From NCBI RefSeq assembly GCF_028867935.1, contig NZ_JAPQNS010000010.1:186001-250000 (forward strand): 64,000 nt of DNA, written 5' to 3'. The DNA is from Flavobacterium sp. SUN052 (lineage in GTDB: Bacteria; Bacteroidota; Bacteroidia; Flavobacteriales; Flavobacteriaceae). The position numbers and the translations under genes are program-made. This document shows positions 7,030 through 16,145 of this stretch, one piece after another; position 1 is the stretch's first letter; each line of letters opens with the position of its first letter. The notes below the pieces were generated by a model. That model was not told the DNA's origin. It made no database searches and saw only the letters and a program-made list of their open reading frames with translations.

Positions 7030-9456
7030 TTACAACCGGCCTTTCTCGTCTTCGGCCCCCGTTTTGCGCTGGCGGGCGGCTTTGATCTGATTACTGCCGA
7101 AAGCATAGGTGAAATTGACCCGTACCTGCCGACTTTCGTACCCTCCGCTGGCATCCATGTATAGTCCGCCAAACTGGCTGATTCCCCGCCACCGTTGGCT
7201 GTTGAACGGGTCGGTTACCGTCAGTACAAGACTTCCCCGGTCGGCCAATACTTTGCGTTGTACCCCTACACTGCTACCCCAGTAACGTCGGTTTTTGAAA
7301 GTGCCGCCCCAAATGGAAGGAGAGGTATAGTAGCCCGAAACTTCCAGATTCCATTTGTTGGGCAGGTTTATGGTGTGTTGAGCGTACAGGCTCAATACGT
7401 TAGCTGTCAGCCCAATGGTGCGTCCCTCGCCAAAATTAGCCCGGTTCGTGGAGCGATACGCGCTGACGCTGGCATAGATATTCCACCATTTGGCAATACT
7501 GAACGGATAGCTGACATTGACCGACAAGACCCGCTGATTGGCCAGATTACGGGTGGTGATGAAGTTGCGCGGTCGGCCGTCGCCGTTCAATTCGGTAGTA
7601 TCTGTAATCTCAGTGAAGAAATCCTTCGTGTCGCTGTAACTGAGCGATGTGGTCAGTTTGTATTTATAGGTGTTTGAAACCTGGACCGTATTGGTGTATT
7701 GCGGCCGTAGAAACGCGTTACCTTTCTGGTAGGTCAACTCGTCGATTTTCGACTCGAACGGGTTTAGGCTCTGATACGAGGGCCGGTCTATTCGGCGGCT
7801 GAAGGTCAGCGCCCACTGATTATTCTGATTGGCCGAATAAGTCAGACCGGCGCTTGGAAACAGGTTCAGATAATGGCGAGTTACACGGCTGTCGGCCTGG
7901 CGGGTGGCGCTGGTCAGTTGCCCGTCGGAGCGCGTATCTTCTGCCCGAAGGCCAATCTGGCCTTTCCATTTGCCTTGTTGTTTTTCGAAAGAACCGTAGG
8001 CTGCATTCACGTTTTCGGTATACACAAACTGGTTGGTTCGGTTAGCATTCAGCCGGTCGGTGCCATCAACGATGTCAAAGAAATCGAAGCCATTATCCGT
8101 CTGGATGGACGACAATTTGAAACCAGCGCTCAGTTTGCCCCCGGCCAGTTTCTGGCTGTAGTCGGCTTTAAGGGTGCGCAGTCGGATGTTTGTAGCAGTC
8201 TGCATCCGGTAGTTACGCTCCGACAGGATTTGGTTGGTAAGTGGATTAAGATACTGATTTGGCTGGTAGGCATCACTGTTCGACTGGAAACGCCCCAAGT
8301 CTGCATCAACGGTCAACTCGCGGCCCGTGGTGTCAACAAAGCGATAGTTCAGGTTGGCATTACCATTTGCCCGGTGGCTTGTGTTACGATTATCGGCTAT
8401 CAGCAGACTGGTGGGCGACATTCCCAGGGCGCCGATGGGGGTGCGACCAAGAGTAGCGCTTGTGGCATCACGAAGGGTCCCGTCCAGCAAGATACCCAGT
8501 GTGCTGGTACGGCTCAAAAACAGATCGGCACCAGCTCTGGCAGTGTGGTTCAACGACCGCAACCGAGTTTCGCTCCGCTGATCGAAAAACTGACCTGCCT
8601 GCTGCCGGTAGAAGTTGACAAATGACCAGTCGCGGGCATTGCGCTGGCTGTAATTCATAAACAGGTTTAGCTTTTTGGTGCGGTTGTTCAGCGATACTGA
8701 ACCGTTGTATTTGGGGTAATATTTGCCCTGAGCGAAACCAACCGTTGCGCTGCCGTTGGTGCCAAAGTTGCGGTTTTTCTTCAGGCGAATGTTAATGATA
8801 CCGGCATTGCCCTGGGCATCGTAACGGGCTGATGGTTGCGTAATGATCTCGACGGCTTCTATATCCGAGGCTTGTAATGTACGGAGATAAGCGCCCATAT
8901 CAGCGGCACTCAGGGGCGAAGGTTTACCATCGATGAACACCCGAACGCCGTTTTTGCCCTGCACCATCAGGTTATCGTTTGGGTCGAGCAACACGCCTGG
9001 AGCCTTCTGTAAAATCTCCAGCGCCGAACTTCCCGCCGATGTCAGACTGCCCTGTACGTTCAATACCAGTTTGTCCGACTGCATTTCGACTAACGGTTTG
9101 CGGGCAGTCACGGTAACCGCCTTCAGAGCTTTGGTTGCTTCAGCCAGCGTTACGTTGGGCATGGTTATCAACTGCCCATCGGTAACCGCAATTGTTTCTG
9201 ACGACCAGTTGGCGAACCCTACCCCCGATACGGTAAGTCGATAAGTACCTGCCCGAACACCAACAAGAGAATAAACACCCGATGCATCGGCTACGGCGGC
9301 TTTGGCGAGGGTTGAATCGCCAGTGCGCAAAAGCATCGCTGTTACAAACGGAACGCCTTGCTGGCGGGCATCAACTACGGTGCCGATTATGGTGGCGGTT
9401 TGAGCGAAAGTGGCTGCTGATTCCAGGATCAGAAACAGAAAGAATAGCTTTTTCAT
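7030..9456 (-). CDS. TonB-dependent outer-membrane beta-barrel protein
   Basis: The 808-residue protein has a signal peptide ending FAQ at about residue 19, a CarboxypepD_reg domain (about 23-105, IIGTVVDARQQGVPFVTAML), a plug domain (about 120-225, ILQKAPGVLLDPNDNLMVQGK and AVEIITQPSARYDAQGNAGIINI), then a long stretch of alternating strands typical of the OMP_b-brl_3 barrel. It ends RRYWGSSVGVQRKV...FTYAFGSNQIK followed by a basic tail instead of the usual terminal aromatic. Such proteins import ligands or serve signalling through TonB-ExbBD. No SusD partner is adjacent, so glycan uptake is not indicated. An exact -7 box lies 35 bp upstream. Confidence 0.88.
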   Translation of the reverse strand: MKKLFFLFLILESAATFAQTATIIGTVVDARQQGVPFVTAMLLRTGDSTLAKAAVADASGVYSLVGVRAGTYRLTVSGVGFANWSSETIAVTDGQLITMPNVTLAEATKALKAVTVTARKPLVEMQSDKLVLNVQGSLTSAGSSALEILQKAPGVLLDPNDNLMVQGKNGVRVFIDGKPSPLSAADMGAYLRTLQASDIEAVEIITQPSARYDAQGNAGIINIRLKKNRNFGTNGSATVGFAQGKYYPKYNGSVSLNNRTKKLNLFMNYSQRNARDWSFVNFYRQQAGQFFDQRSETRLRSLNHTARAGADLFLSRTSTLGILLDGTLRDATSATLGRTPIGALGMSPTSLLIADNRNTSHRANGNANLNYRFVDTTGRELTVDADLGRFQSNSDAYQPNQYLNPLTNQILSERNYRMQTATNIRLRTLKADYSQKLAGGKLSAGFKLSSIQTDNGFDFFDIVDGTDRLNANRTNQFVYTENVNAAYGSFEKQQGKWKGQIGLRAEDTRSDGQLTSATRQADSRVTRHYLNLFPSAGLTYSANQNNQWALTFSRRIDRPSYQSLNPFESKIDELTYQKGNAFLRPQYTNTVQVSNTYKYKLTTSLSYSDTKDFFTEITDTTELNGDGRPRNFITTRNLANQRVLSVNVSYPFSIAKWWNIYASVSAYRSTNRANFGEGRTIGLTANVLSLYAQHTINLPNKWNLEVSGYYTSPSIWGGTFKNRRYWGSSVGVQRKVLADRGSLVLTVTDPFNSQRWRGISQFGGLYMDASGGYESRQVRVNFTYAFGSNQIKAARQRKTGAEDEKGRL

Positions 9457-9490
9457 AAGACTGGCGATTTTGTGAAGCGATTTGATGGGT

Positions 9491-9498
9491 CAAAGCTA
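9491..9498 (-). promoter_or_regulatory. Candidate -7 box for the barrel protein gene
   Basis: The minus strand reads TAGCTTTG, matching TAnnTTTG, 35 bp before the start at 9456. The -33 position is GC-rich with no TTG, so the assignment is tentative. Confidence 0.38.
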
Positions 9499-9697
9499 GG
9501 GTGGCGCTTCGCGGTGAGCCAGCCACAATCGGCGAGTGGCCGAAATGGTCGGTGAATGAACGGGTAATGCCGTTCGGCGACGTATTTGTCGTTTCGTCGG
9601 AAACTGGTAGAAGTGAAAGAGGAGAGAGGGTAAGTTTGTGTGGAATTAAAACGGCGTCGAGTTGGATAAAGAAGCAGGAAGATTGGCCGCAGAAATG

Positions 9698-9705
9698 TAT
9701 GTTTG
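9698..9705 (+). promoter_or_regulatory. Candidate -7 box for the DUF4199 gene
   Basis: TATGTTTG matches TAnnTTTG exactly, 42 bp before the ATG at 9747. A second exact match, TAAGTTTG, is at 9631-9638. Neither has a TTG at the right -33 distance. The 290-bp interval 9457-9746 holds no gene otherwise. Confidence 0.38.
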
Positions 9706-9746
9706 TTAGCAAACAGAGAAACTGTTTACTAAACCATCAAATCATC

Positions 9747-10265
9747 ATGAATGAACCAACTTCTACGTACCGTGTGGCTCTCAAATGGGGCATTATTCTG
9801 GGCATTGTCAGTATCGTTTTTTCTCTTATCCTATTTTTAACGGAACAAGTCGGCGATTCATGGACAAGTGTTGTATCCATTGCCATTAGTGTTGGCGGGC
9901 TCGTTATGGCCATGCGGGAATTTAGGACTCTAAACGAGGGATACATGACCTACGGCGAAGGACTAACGGTAGGGATGGTGACCACGGCTGTATCGGGCGT
10001 ACTATCTATCCTGTTCTCGCAGTTTTACATGGCTTTTATCGACACAGATGTTATGGCGAAGGTAGCCGAAAAGACTCGCGAAAAACTAGAGGAAAGTGGT
10101 ATCTCAGACGATCAGATCGATCAGCAAATGGAGATGATAGAGCGATTTCAAACCCCTGGTTACACCCTAGTTTTTGGCCTTATAGCTATTGTCATCGGTG
10201 GACTTATTATGTCGCTCATTATCGCAGCTTTCATGCGTAAGAACAAACCGAATCCTTTTGATTAA
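9747..10265 (+). CDS. DUF4199-like integral membrane protein
   Basis: The 172-residue product starts MNEPTSTYRVALKWG at ATG 9747; longer in-frame readings upstream would translate non-conserved intergenic DNA. Three to four hydrophobic segments are visible (about 12-35, 42-62, 80-100 and 140-165), with a soluble acidic loop rich in Glu between the last two (EKTREKLEESGISDDQIDQQ). The pattern fits the DUF4199 family of Bacteroidota membrane proteins, whose function is unknown. It lies 7 bp before the histidine kinase gene, suggesting co-transcription with the two-component pair. Confidence 0.75.
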   Translation: MNEPTSTYRVALKWGIILGIVSIVFSLILFLTEQVGDSWTSVVSIAISVGGLVMAMREFRTLNEGYMTYGEGLTVGMVTTAVSGVLSILFSQFYMAFIDTDVMAKVAEKTREKLEESGISDDQIDQQMEMIERFQTPGYTLVFGLIAIVIGGLIMSLIIAAFMRKNKPNPFD

Positions 10266-10272
10266 GGTGTCA

Positions 10273-11331
10273 ATGCTAAATCGAACTGCTTTTTGGGGAA
10301 TTACCTATCGCCAGCTTGCGGGGGTATTAAGCATCTACTTGATAGCCACGCTGTTATACGACATGGCTCTGACCATCAGTCAGCGACCCTGGTCGAAGCA
10401 GCCGATGCTGACCGATTGGCTGGAATATCTGCCACGTATTACAGTCGAATATATCCTTAAACTGCTCTTCACGGCTCCGATCTGGTATCTGCTATTTATC
10501 CGGCTAAAACACTGGCCGCTACTCAGGCGGGTTATGTTGCATATCGTGCTTTTACCCACTTTCATTCTGGTGTGGCAAAACGTCTGTTATGCCGTTTCTG
10601 ATGCGCTCGGAGTAGGACATATGGGGGGAAGCGGGCAGATCTGGGATACATACATTGGGACACTATTTTATTTGGTTCAGTTCGGAATCTTTCACGCCTA
10701 TTCCTACTATCGCGATTATCAGCGGCAACAGATTCAGGAAATTGAACTTCGCGAACTAGCTGTAAAAAGCGAACTTTCTGCTCTGAAAGCCCAGCTAAAC
10801 CCGCATTTTTTGTACAATGTGTTCAACACCATTAGTGCCACCGTACCTCCCGCTCTCGAACACACCCGCGAACTACTAGCCGACCTCGCCGACCTGTTTC
10901 GGTATCAACTTCAGGCGTCTAAAACTGATTTTGTAACGGTAGGCGACGAGGTCGCTTTTCTTCAGAAATACCTTGATCTCGAAAAAGCTCGTTTCGGTGA
11001 TCGGCTCCGAATTGTTTTCGACGTTCCCGAGGCTGTGCTGACTGCCAAAATTCCACCCATGCTGTTGCAGCCCTTAGTTGAGAACGCGGTGCGACATGGC
11101 ATTGCTCCGTTGATTGAGGGGGGCGAAGTCCGAGTCAAAATCACCCAGCAAAATGGTCAATTGAAAGTCACAGTAACCGATACGGGGGCGGGTATGAATG
11201 GCAAAGTAAACGGAACCGGCGTTGGTCTGGCTAATACCCGCCTGCGATTAGAAAAAATGTACGGCAGTGAGTTAATGCTAACCGCCAATCAGCCTCATGG
11301 CGTTGTCATCGACTTTGCCATTCCAGCTTAA
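10273..11331 (+). CDS. LytS-type sensor histidine kinase
   Basis: The product of about 352 residues has four membrane segments in its N-terminal half (roughly residues 12-130), a short coiled linker (YQRQQIQEIELRELAVKSELSALKAQ), the His_kinase box LNPHFLYNVFNTI with the phosphorylated histidine, and a HATPase_c domain with the N-box LVENAVRHG and G-box DTGAGM. This is the LytS/YehU (5TM/LytS-like) kinase class of Bacteroidota, which pairs with LytTR regulators. There is no recognisable external sensor domain; the stimulus is probably sensed within the membrane. ATG 10273 was chosen because it gives an intact first membrane segment and sits just after the upstream stop. Confidence 0.9.
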   Translation: MLNRTAFWGITYRQLAGVLSIYLIATLLYDMALTISQRPWSKQPMLTDWLEYLPRITVEYILKLLFTAPIWYLLFIRLKHWPLLRRVMLHIVLLPTFILVWQNVCYAVSDALGVGHMGGSGQIWDTYIGTLFYLVQFGIFHAYSYYRDYQRQQIQEIELRELAVKSELSALKAQLNPHFLYNVFNTISATVPPALEHTRELLADLADLFRYQLQASKTDFVTVGDEVAFLQKYLDLEKARFGDRLRIVFDVPEAVLTAKIPPMLLQPLVENAVRHGIAPLIEGGEVRVKITQQNGQLKVTVTDTGAGMNGKVNGTGVGLANTRLRLEKMYGSELMLTANQPHGVVIDFAIPA

Positions 11332-11371
11332 TTATAATGAGCTATAACACAGCGCTACGCGGCCCCTCTCT

Positions 11372-12106
11372 ATGCAGAAAGTAATTATTATCGACGACGA
11401 AGCGGCCGGCCGGATGCTCATTCGGCAGTACCTCGAACAATACCCCGCTCTAATTGTAGTGGGAGAGGCTAATAATGGCGTCGATGCCGTCCGGCTGATA
11501 AACGAGTTTAAACCTGACCTGATTTTCCTGGATATTCAGATGCCCGGCCTAACAGGGTTTGAGGTGTTGCAGCACATTGACGAAATTCCCCAAATCATTT
11601 TCTCAACCGCCTACGACCAGTATGCTCTACAAGCTTTTGAGGTTCACGCAGTTGACTATCTTCTCAAACCTTACACCCGCGACCGTTTCGCTCAGGCCGT
11701 GCAGCGCGTAACGGACTCGCGCACGGGGAACCTGCAAAAAATTCAACCCCTAGCCGAAAGCTTGCTGATGACCGCCACTACGTATCCAGAAAAGATTCTG
11801 GTGCAAACCGGCAACCGGCTTGTTACGGTGGCGGTATCGGAGATTCTGCGCATCGAAGCCGAAGGCGATTACGCCACGCTGGTGACCGCCAAGGGCCATC
11901 ACCTTAGTAATTACGGCATTAGCGCATTAGAAGCCAAACTCGATTCCCGCCAGTTTATCCGGGTTCACCGCTCCGACATTATCAACCTGCACTACGTCCG
12001 CGAGATTCAGAAGTACCCATCGAGCTACGACGTGATCCTTCAAAACGATGATGTTGTCCGCGTCAGCCGCTCGTATATGGACAAGATTCGGGAGCTGACG
12101 TTTTAG
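11372..12106 (+). CDS. LytTR-family response regulator
   Basis: The 244-residue protein has an N-terminal receiver domain (1-120) with the acidic pair DDE at residues 8-10, the phospho-acceptor aspartate in DLIFLDIQMPG near residue 54, and the conserved Thr/Ser and Lys (STAYDQY, LLKPYTR). The C-terminal LytTR DNA-binding domain (about 140-240) shows ILRIEAEGDYATLVT, FIRVHRSDIINL and a closing VSRSYMDKIREL. It lies 40 bp after the LytS-type kinase and is its obvious partner. LytTR regulators bind imperfect direct repeats upstream of their targets; no such pair was identified here. Confidence 0.93.
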   Translation: MQKVIIIDDEAAGRMLIRQYLEQYPALIVVGEANNGVDAVRLINEFKPDLIFLDIQMPGLTGFEVLQHIDEIPQIIFSTAYDQYALQAFEVHAVDYLLKPYTRDRFAQAVQRVTDSRTGNLQKIQPLAESLLMTATTYPEKILVQTGNRLVTVAVSEILRIEAEGDYATLVTAKGHHLSNYGISALEAKLDSRQFIRVHRSDIINLHYVREIQKYPSSYDVILQNDDVVRVSRSYMDKIRELTF

Positions 12107-12233
12107 TTTTAGGGTTGATAACAAATCTATTGTCAAATTTACTAACTTGTCGGTAAGGACCGTTCCCGCACTTTCCTGCCCTTCTTTGAACATCTTCAAA
12201 TACCCTATGTTGTGCATGGACTAATCAACCGCA

Positions 12234-12794
12234 ATGTCCATGCAAACGGAAACCTTCCCTGCCCCGGCAACCAGACCCAGAGATGGCTCGTCGGAAAAAG
12301 CTGTATCGAATCAGCAGAATACTGGCCCCCGTCAGTTTTCGCTGATAATCAACGGTGCCGAACGACCAATTAATGTGGCCCCCTGGACCACGCTTCTCGA
12401 TGCGCTCCGCGAGTATTTAAACCTGACGGGCACCAAAAAAGGCTGCGATCATGGCCAATGCGGAGCCTGTACAGTACTTGTCAACGGCAAACGCATCAAT
12501 TCGTGCCTGACGTTAGCCGTTATGCACGACGGCCACGAAATCACTACGATTGAAGGCTTGGCCAATAGTGAGACGGGCGAAATGCATCCGCTTCAGCAGG
12601 CATTTATTGAGCACGATGCTTTCCAGTGCGGGTATTGCACGCCCGGTCAGATCTGTTCTGCTGTGGGCATGATCAACGAGGGGCACGTCAAAACAACTGA
12701 CGACATTCGGGAGCTCATGAGCGGCAACCTCTGCCGTTGTGGTGCTTATCCGCACATTGTAGACGCTATCAACCAAGTTATCAAACAGTCATGA
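12234..12794 (+). CDS. Molybdenum hydroxylase [2Fe-2S] subunit (PaoA/YagT-like)
   Basis: The 186-residue protein carries two [2Fe-2S] clusters: a plant-ferredoxin type with GCDHGQCGACTVLVNG and a downstream Cys in NSCL, and an alpha-helical type with CGYCTPGQ and LCRCGAY. This is the electron-transfer subunit of the xanthine dehydrogenase / aldehyde oxidoreductase family. The N-terminal 35 residues are polar, with no twin-arginine signal, unlike E. coli PaoA, so the enzyme is probably cytoplasmic. Its stop overlaps the start of the FAD subunit by 4 bp (ATGA), showing translational coupling. Aldehydes are the likely substrate class by analogy only. Confidence 0.93.
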   Translation: MSMQTETFPAPATRPRDGSSEKAVSNQQNTGPRQFSLIINGAERPINVAPWTTLLDALREYLNLTGTKKGCDHGQCGACTVLVNGKRINSCLTLAVMHDGHEITTIEGLANSETGEMHPLQQAFIEHDAFQCGYCTPGQICSAVGMINEGHVKTTDDIRELMSGNLCRCGAYPHIVDAINQVIKQS

Positions 12795-13792
12795 AGCCCT
12801 TCTCATACACTCGCCCCGAAGCCGTATCAGATGCGCTTTCGGACATTGGTGGCCAGCAAGCTGCCAAGTTTATTGCCGGAGGAACCAACCTCATTGACTT
12901 GATGAAGGAAAATATCGAAAAGCCTAATCAGCTGGTTGATATTAACCGCTTGCCACTTGGCGATATTACCGAATTGCCCGACGGAGGTCTTCGGCTGGGA
13001 GCACTTGTTACAAACGCTGATACGGCATACCACCCCTTGGTTGAAGAACGATATCCGTTGTTGTCGAAGACTATTTTAGCGGGCGCTTCGCCCCAGTTGC
13101 GGAACATGGCAACCAACGGCGGAAACCTGTTTCAACGGACTCGTTGCTACTATTTTTACGATGCACAAATGCCCTGCAACAAGCGTGAACCGGGTACTGG
13201 CTGTCCAGCTAAGAATGGCTACAACCGGATTCACGCCATTGTGGGTACAACTGATGAGCCTGCTGAATCGGCCTGTATCGCTACGCACCCGTCAGATATG
13301 TGTGTGGCTTTGGCAGCTCTCGAAGCCGTAGTCCAAGTATCAGGCCCCAACGGCGACCGATCTATCCCGATGGCCGATTTTCACCGGCTTCCCGGCAACG
13401 AGCCCTGGCTCGATAACACGCTGCAAAAAGGTGAATTGGTCACCAGCATCGACCTGCCAGCTAAAGGATTCCCGGAACATTTTACTTATATCAAACTTCG
13501 TGATCGCACGTCCTACGCCTTTGCACTGGTGTCGGTTGCGGTAGGGCTGGAGATGGCTGATGGTCAGATTTCGGAAGCTCGAATTGCAATGGGCGGGGTG
13601 GCACACAAACCCTGGCGCAAACCCGAAGCTGAGGCTATGCTGGTAGGCCAACCGGCTACTGACGAAACCTTCCGTGCTGTAGCGGAGTCGCTGCTCGAAG
13701 GAGCCAAAGGATATGGCCACAATACGTTCAAAATTGAACTTGGCAAACGAGCTATTGTGCGGGCGTTGCGCGAAGCGGTACAGGGCCATTAG
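12791..13792 (+). CDS. Molybdenum hydroxylase FAD subunit with extra Fe-S ligands (PaoB/YagS-like)
   Basis: From ATG 12791 the 333-residue product has the FAD-binding fold of CoxM/XdhB proteins: FIAGGTNLIDLMK near residue 37 and LRNMATNGGNL near 105. It is followed by an insertion with four cysteines, TRCYYFYDAQMPCNK, GTGCPA and SACIATHPSD. This cysteine pattern is that of PaoB and 4-hydroxybenzoyl-CoA reductase beta, which hold an additional [4Fe-4S] cluster. The C-terminal CO_deh_flav_C domain follows. It couples to the [2Fe-2S] subunit by a 4-bp overlap, but is separated from the catalytic subunit by 99 bp filled with an inverted word array. Confidence 0.92.
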   Translation: MKPFSYTRPEAVSDALSDIGGQQAAKFIAGGTNLIDLMKENIEKPNQLVDINRLPLGDITELPDGGLRLGALVTNADTAYHPLVEERYPLLSKTILAGASPQLRNMATNGGNLFQRTRCYYFYDAQMPCNKREPGTGCPAKNGYNRIHAIVGTTDEPAESACIATHPSDMCVALAALEAVVQVSGPNGDRSIPMADFHRLPGNEPWLDNTLQKGELVTSIDLPAKGFPEHFTYIKLRDRTSYAFALVSVAVGLEMADGQISEARIAMGGVAHKPWRKPEAEAMLVGQPATDETFRAVAESLLEGAKGYGHNTFKIELGKRAIVRALREAVQGH

Positions 13793-13800
13793 GTTTCACC

Positions 13801-13886
13801 GTCATTAATTATCATTGGTGGTCATTTTTCGTAAAAGCAATCAATGACTCCCAATGACAGCGAAGCAAATGACAATAAATGACATC
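13801..13886. repeat. Inverted word-array element, GTCATT type
   Basis: The left arm has GTCATT, ATCATT, GTCATT at 13801, 13811 and 13821, an exact 10-bp period. The right arm has the complement AATGAC at 13843, 13853, 13868 and 13878 (steps 10, 15, 10). It occupies nearly all of the 99-bp gap between two subunit genes of one enzyme. It could pair as an imperfect hairpin in the mRNA or expose seven phased copies of a hexamer to a protein. Confidence 0.75.
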
Positions 13887-13891
13887 AAATC

Positions 13892-16129
13892 ATGATCGGA
13901 CAACCTATTAGCCGTGTTGACGGCCCCGATAAAGTGACCGGCAAGGCAAAATATGCCGCCGAGTTTAATGTGCCGAACCTCACGTATGGTGTGGTGGTAT
14001 CAAGCTCAATTACGAAGGGCCGCATTGTGGCCATCGACGACAGTGCGGCAAGTGCCATACCGGGCGTGTTAAAAGTGCTTACATACCGTAATCGCCCCAA
14101 AATTGCCTGGTCAGATTTTAACTATAAGGATCAGGATGCCCCGGCTGGGTCGCCGTTTCGCCCTCTGGAAGATGAGAAGGTGTATTATAGCGGGCAACCG
14201 GTTGCTTTGGTCATTGCCGAAACGTTTGAAGTGGCCCGGTATGCGGCCTCGCTCGTGAACATTGTGTACCGCGAAGATGACCATAAGACGAATCTGCAAA
14301 CGAACCTGAGCGAAGCTCGCGACCCAAAGCTGTCGATTGCCAGCCTGCTGAAACCACCACCACCAAAACCTCGTGGCGATGCTGATCAGGCTTATGCCGA
14401 TGCGCCCGCCAAAATTTCGGGTGAGTTTGTGCACCAGGCTGAACACCATAATCCGATGGAGATGTTTGCCTCTACGGTAGTGTACGAGGCCCCAAAAAAA
14501 GGCGAAAAGCCTCGACTAACCATCTACGACAAAACTCAGGGCGCACCCAATAGCCAGCTATTGGTAGCAAACATGTTTAGTCTGCCCTTTAAAAATGTGC
14601 GGGTGTTATCGCCTTACGTTGGGGGAGCGTTTGGGTCGGGGCTTCGGCCACAATACCAGTTGCTCTTGGCATCGATGGCCGCGCTGTCATTAAAACGATC
14701 AGTGCGGGTATCACTGACCCGTGACCAAATGTTTACGATTGGGTTCCGGCCTTTCACGGTGCAACAAATCGCGCTGAGCGCACAAAAAGATGGTACGCTC
14801 AACTCGGTGTACCACAAGGCAATTGCCGAAACATCGAAGAAAGAGGACTACACCGAAACGGTTGTAAACTGGTCGGGTCAGTTGTATAAATGCGACAACG
14901 TAACGCTCGACTATCAGCTGGTTCCGCTTGACGTGTATTCTCCACAGGATATGCGGGCACCTGGGGGCGTTACGGGTGTATCAGTGCTGGAAGTAGCCAT
15001 GGACGAATTGGCCTATGAAGTGGGTATGGACCCGGTTGATTTCCGGGTTAAAAACTTCACTGATTGGGATCAGAACGCCAACCTGCCTTTTTCGAGCAAG
15101 GCGCTTCGGGAGTGTTACCGGCAGGGTGCTGAACGTTTCGGTTGGGAAAAGAGAACCCCCGAACCCCGTTCTATGCGCGATGGTAATGTGCTGATTGGCT
15201 GGGGAATGGCTACAGGTACGTGGGAAGCAAACCAGATGCCCGCCCGGGCCGAGGCTGTGCTGGGTGTGAACGGTAAGCTCCGCGTGAGCAGCGCTACTGC
15301 CGATATTGGTACGGGGACGTACACTATCATGACGCAAATTGCCGCTGAAACACTCGGTTTGCCAATGGAAGATGTGATGTTCAAGCTTGGTGATTCTGAC
15401 ATGCCGCTGGCACCAATTCAGGGCGGGTCCTGGACGGCATCTACGGTGGGTACGGCGGTACAGACAGTTTGCCAGGATTTAGGCAAGAAACTGCTCAAAC
15501 TGGCTAAAGATATGCCGGATTCGCCTTTCAAAAAAGCTAAGTTCGAAGACGTGGTTTTTGCGGACAAACACATGCGTTTTGCCAAAGACGCATCGGTGGC
15601 TGTGTCGCTGATGACACTTGTCGCACAAAATGGTGGTCGGGCTGTTCGCGAAACTTCAGCCGGAATTCCGCACTTTCTGAAACAGCGGAAATATGTCCGT
15701 GCTGCTCACTCAGCTATTTTTGCGGAGGTGCGGGTCGATCCAGATTTTAACACGGTTGTTGTGAGTCGGTTAGTAGGAGCCATTGCGGGCGGACGTGTTA
15801 TTAACCCCAAAACGGCCCGGAGCCAGATTATTGGCGGTATGGTGTGGGGAATGAGTAAAGCCCTCCATGAAGAAAGCATTCGCGACAATAATGTAGGTCG
15901 GTTCATGAACCACAACTTCGCCGAGTATCATATTCCAGTCAATGCCGATGTGCACGATATGGACGTGATTTTTGTAGAAGAGCACGACGATATCGTTAAT
16001 CCGCTGGGCGTAAAAGGTCTTGGCGAAATTGGTATTGTTGGTACACCAGCAGCTATTGCCAACGCCATTTTCCACGCTACTGGCAAACGGATTCACGATT
16101 TACCTATCACAATGGATAAGTTGTTGTAG
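13892..16129 (+). CDS. Molybdenum hydroxylase molybdopterin-binding catalytic subunit (PaoC/YagR-like)
   Basis: The 745-residue protein is the large subunit of the xanthine dehydrogenase family: an N-terminal Ald_Xan_dh_C (a/b hammerhead) domain (about 10-120), then the two molybdopterin-binding regions. Visible motifs are GGAFGSG near residue 246, RAPGGVTGVSVLE near 355, QGGSWTASTVGTAVQ near 512, and GLGEIG with E712, the position of the catalytic glutamate in the family. The protein hydroxylates aldehydes or N-heterocycles at a Mo centre, passing electrons through the Fe-S and FAD subunits encoded upstream. No XdhC-type maturation gene is nearby. A strong terminator follows at 16146-16187. 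Confidence 0.92.
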   Translation: MIGQPISRVDGPDKVTGKAKYAAEFNVPNLTYGVVVSSSITKGRIVAIDDSAASAIPGVLKVLTYRNRPKIAWSDFNYKDQDAPAGSPFRPLEDEKVYYSGQPVALVIAETFEVARYAASLVNIVYREDDHKTNLQTNLSEARDPKLSIASLLKPPPPKPRGDADQAYADAPAKISGEFVHQAEHHNPMEMFASTVVYEAPKKGEKPRLTIYDKTQGAPNSQLLVANMFSLPFKNVRVLSPYVGGAFGSGLRPQYQLLLASMAALSLKRSVRVSLTRDQMFTIGFRPFTVQQIALSAQKDGTLNSVYHKAIAETSKKEDYTETVVNWSGQLYKCDNVTLDYQLVPLDVYSPQDMRAPGGVTGVSVLEVAMDELAYEVGMDPVDFRVKNFTDWDQNANLPFSSKALRECYRQGAERFGWEKRTPEPRSMRDGNVLIGWGMATGTWEANQMPARAEAVLGVNGKLRVSSATADIGTGTYTIMTQIAAETLGLPMEDVMFKLGDSDMPLAPIQGGSWTASTVGTAVQTVCQDLGKKLLKLAKDMPDSPFKKAKFEDVVFADKHMRFAKDASVAVSLMTLVAQNGGRAVRETSAGIPHFLKQRKYVRAAHSAIFAEVRVDPDFNTVVVSRLVGAIAGGRVINPKTARSQIIGGMVWGMSKALHEESIRDNNVGRFMNHNFAEYHIPVNADVHDMDVIFVEEHDDIVNPLGVKGLGEIGIVGTPAAIANAIFHATGKRIHDLPITMDKLL

Positions 16130-16145
16130 AGGGATTATTAGTTTT

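Noticed and set aside
7873..8625. A 250-codon open frame on the plus strand inside the TonB-dependent barrel gene
   Set aside because: It is antisense to a gene with clear plug and barrel sequence, has no recognisable motif, and such open shadows are common in GC-rich coding DNA.
9501..9746. N-terminal extension of 82 codons before the DUF4199 protein
   Set aside because: The extension is basic and low in family signal and crosses both candidate -7 boxes; the ATG at 9747 gives the normal membrane-protein start.
12116..12157. Possible TTG/TAnnTTTG promoter before the molybdenum hydroxylase operon
   Set aside because: TTG and a TAACTTG-like box occur, but the spacing is about 25 bp and the -7 match is incomplete, so I did not list it.
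13340..13789. A 149-codon minus-strand frame inside the FAD subunit gene
   Set aside because: The plus-strand frame has all conserved PaoB motifs; the antisense frame has none.
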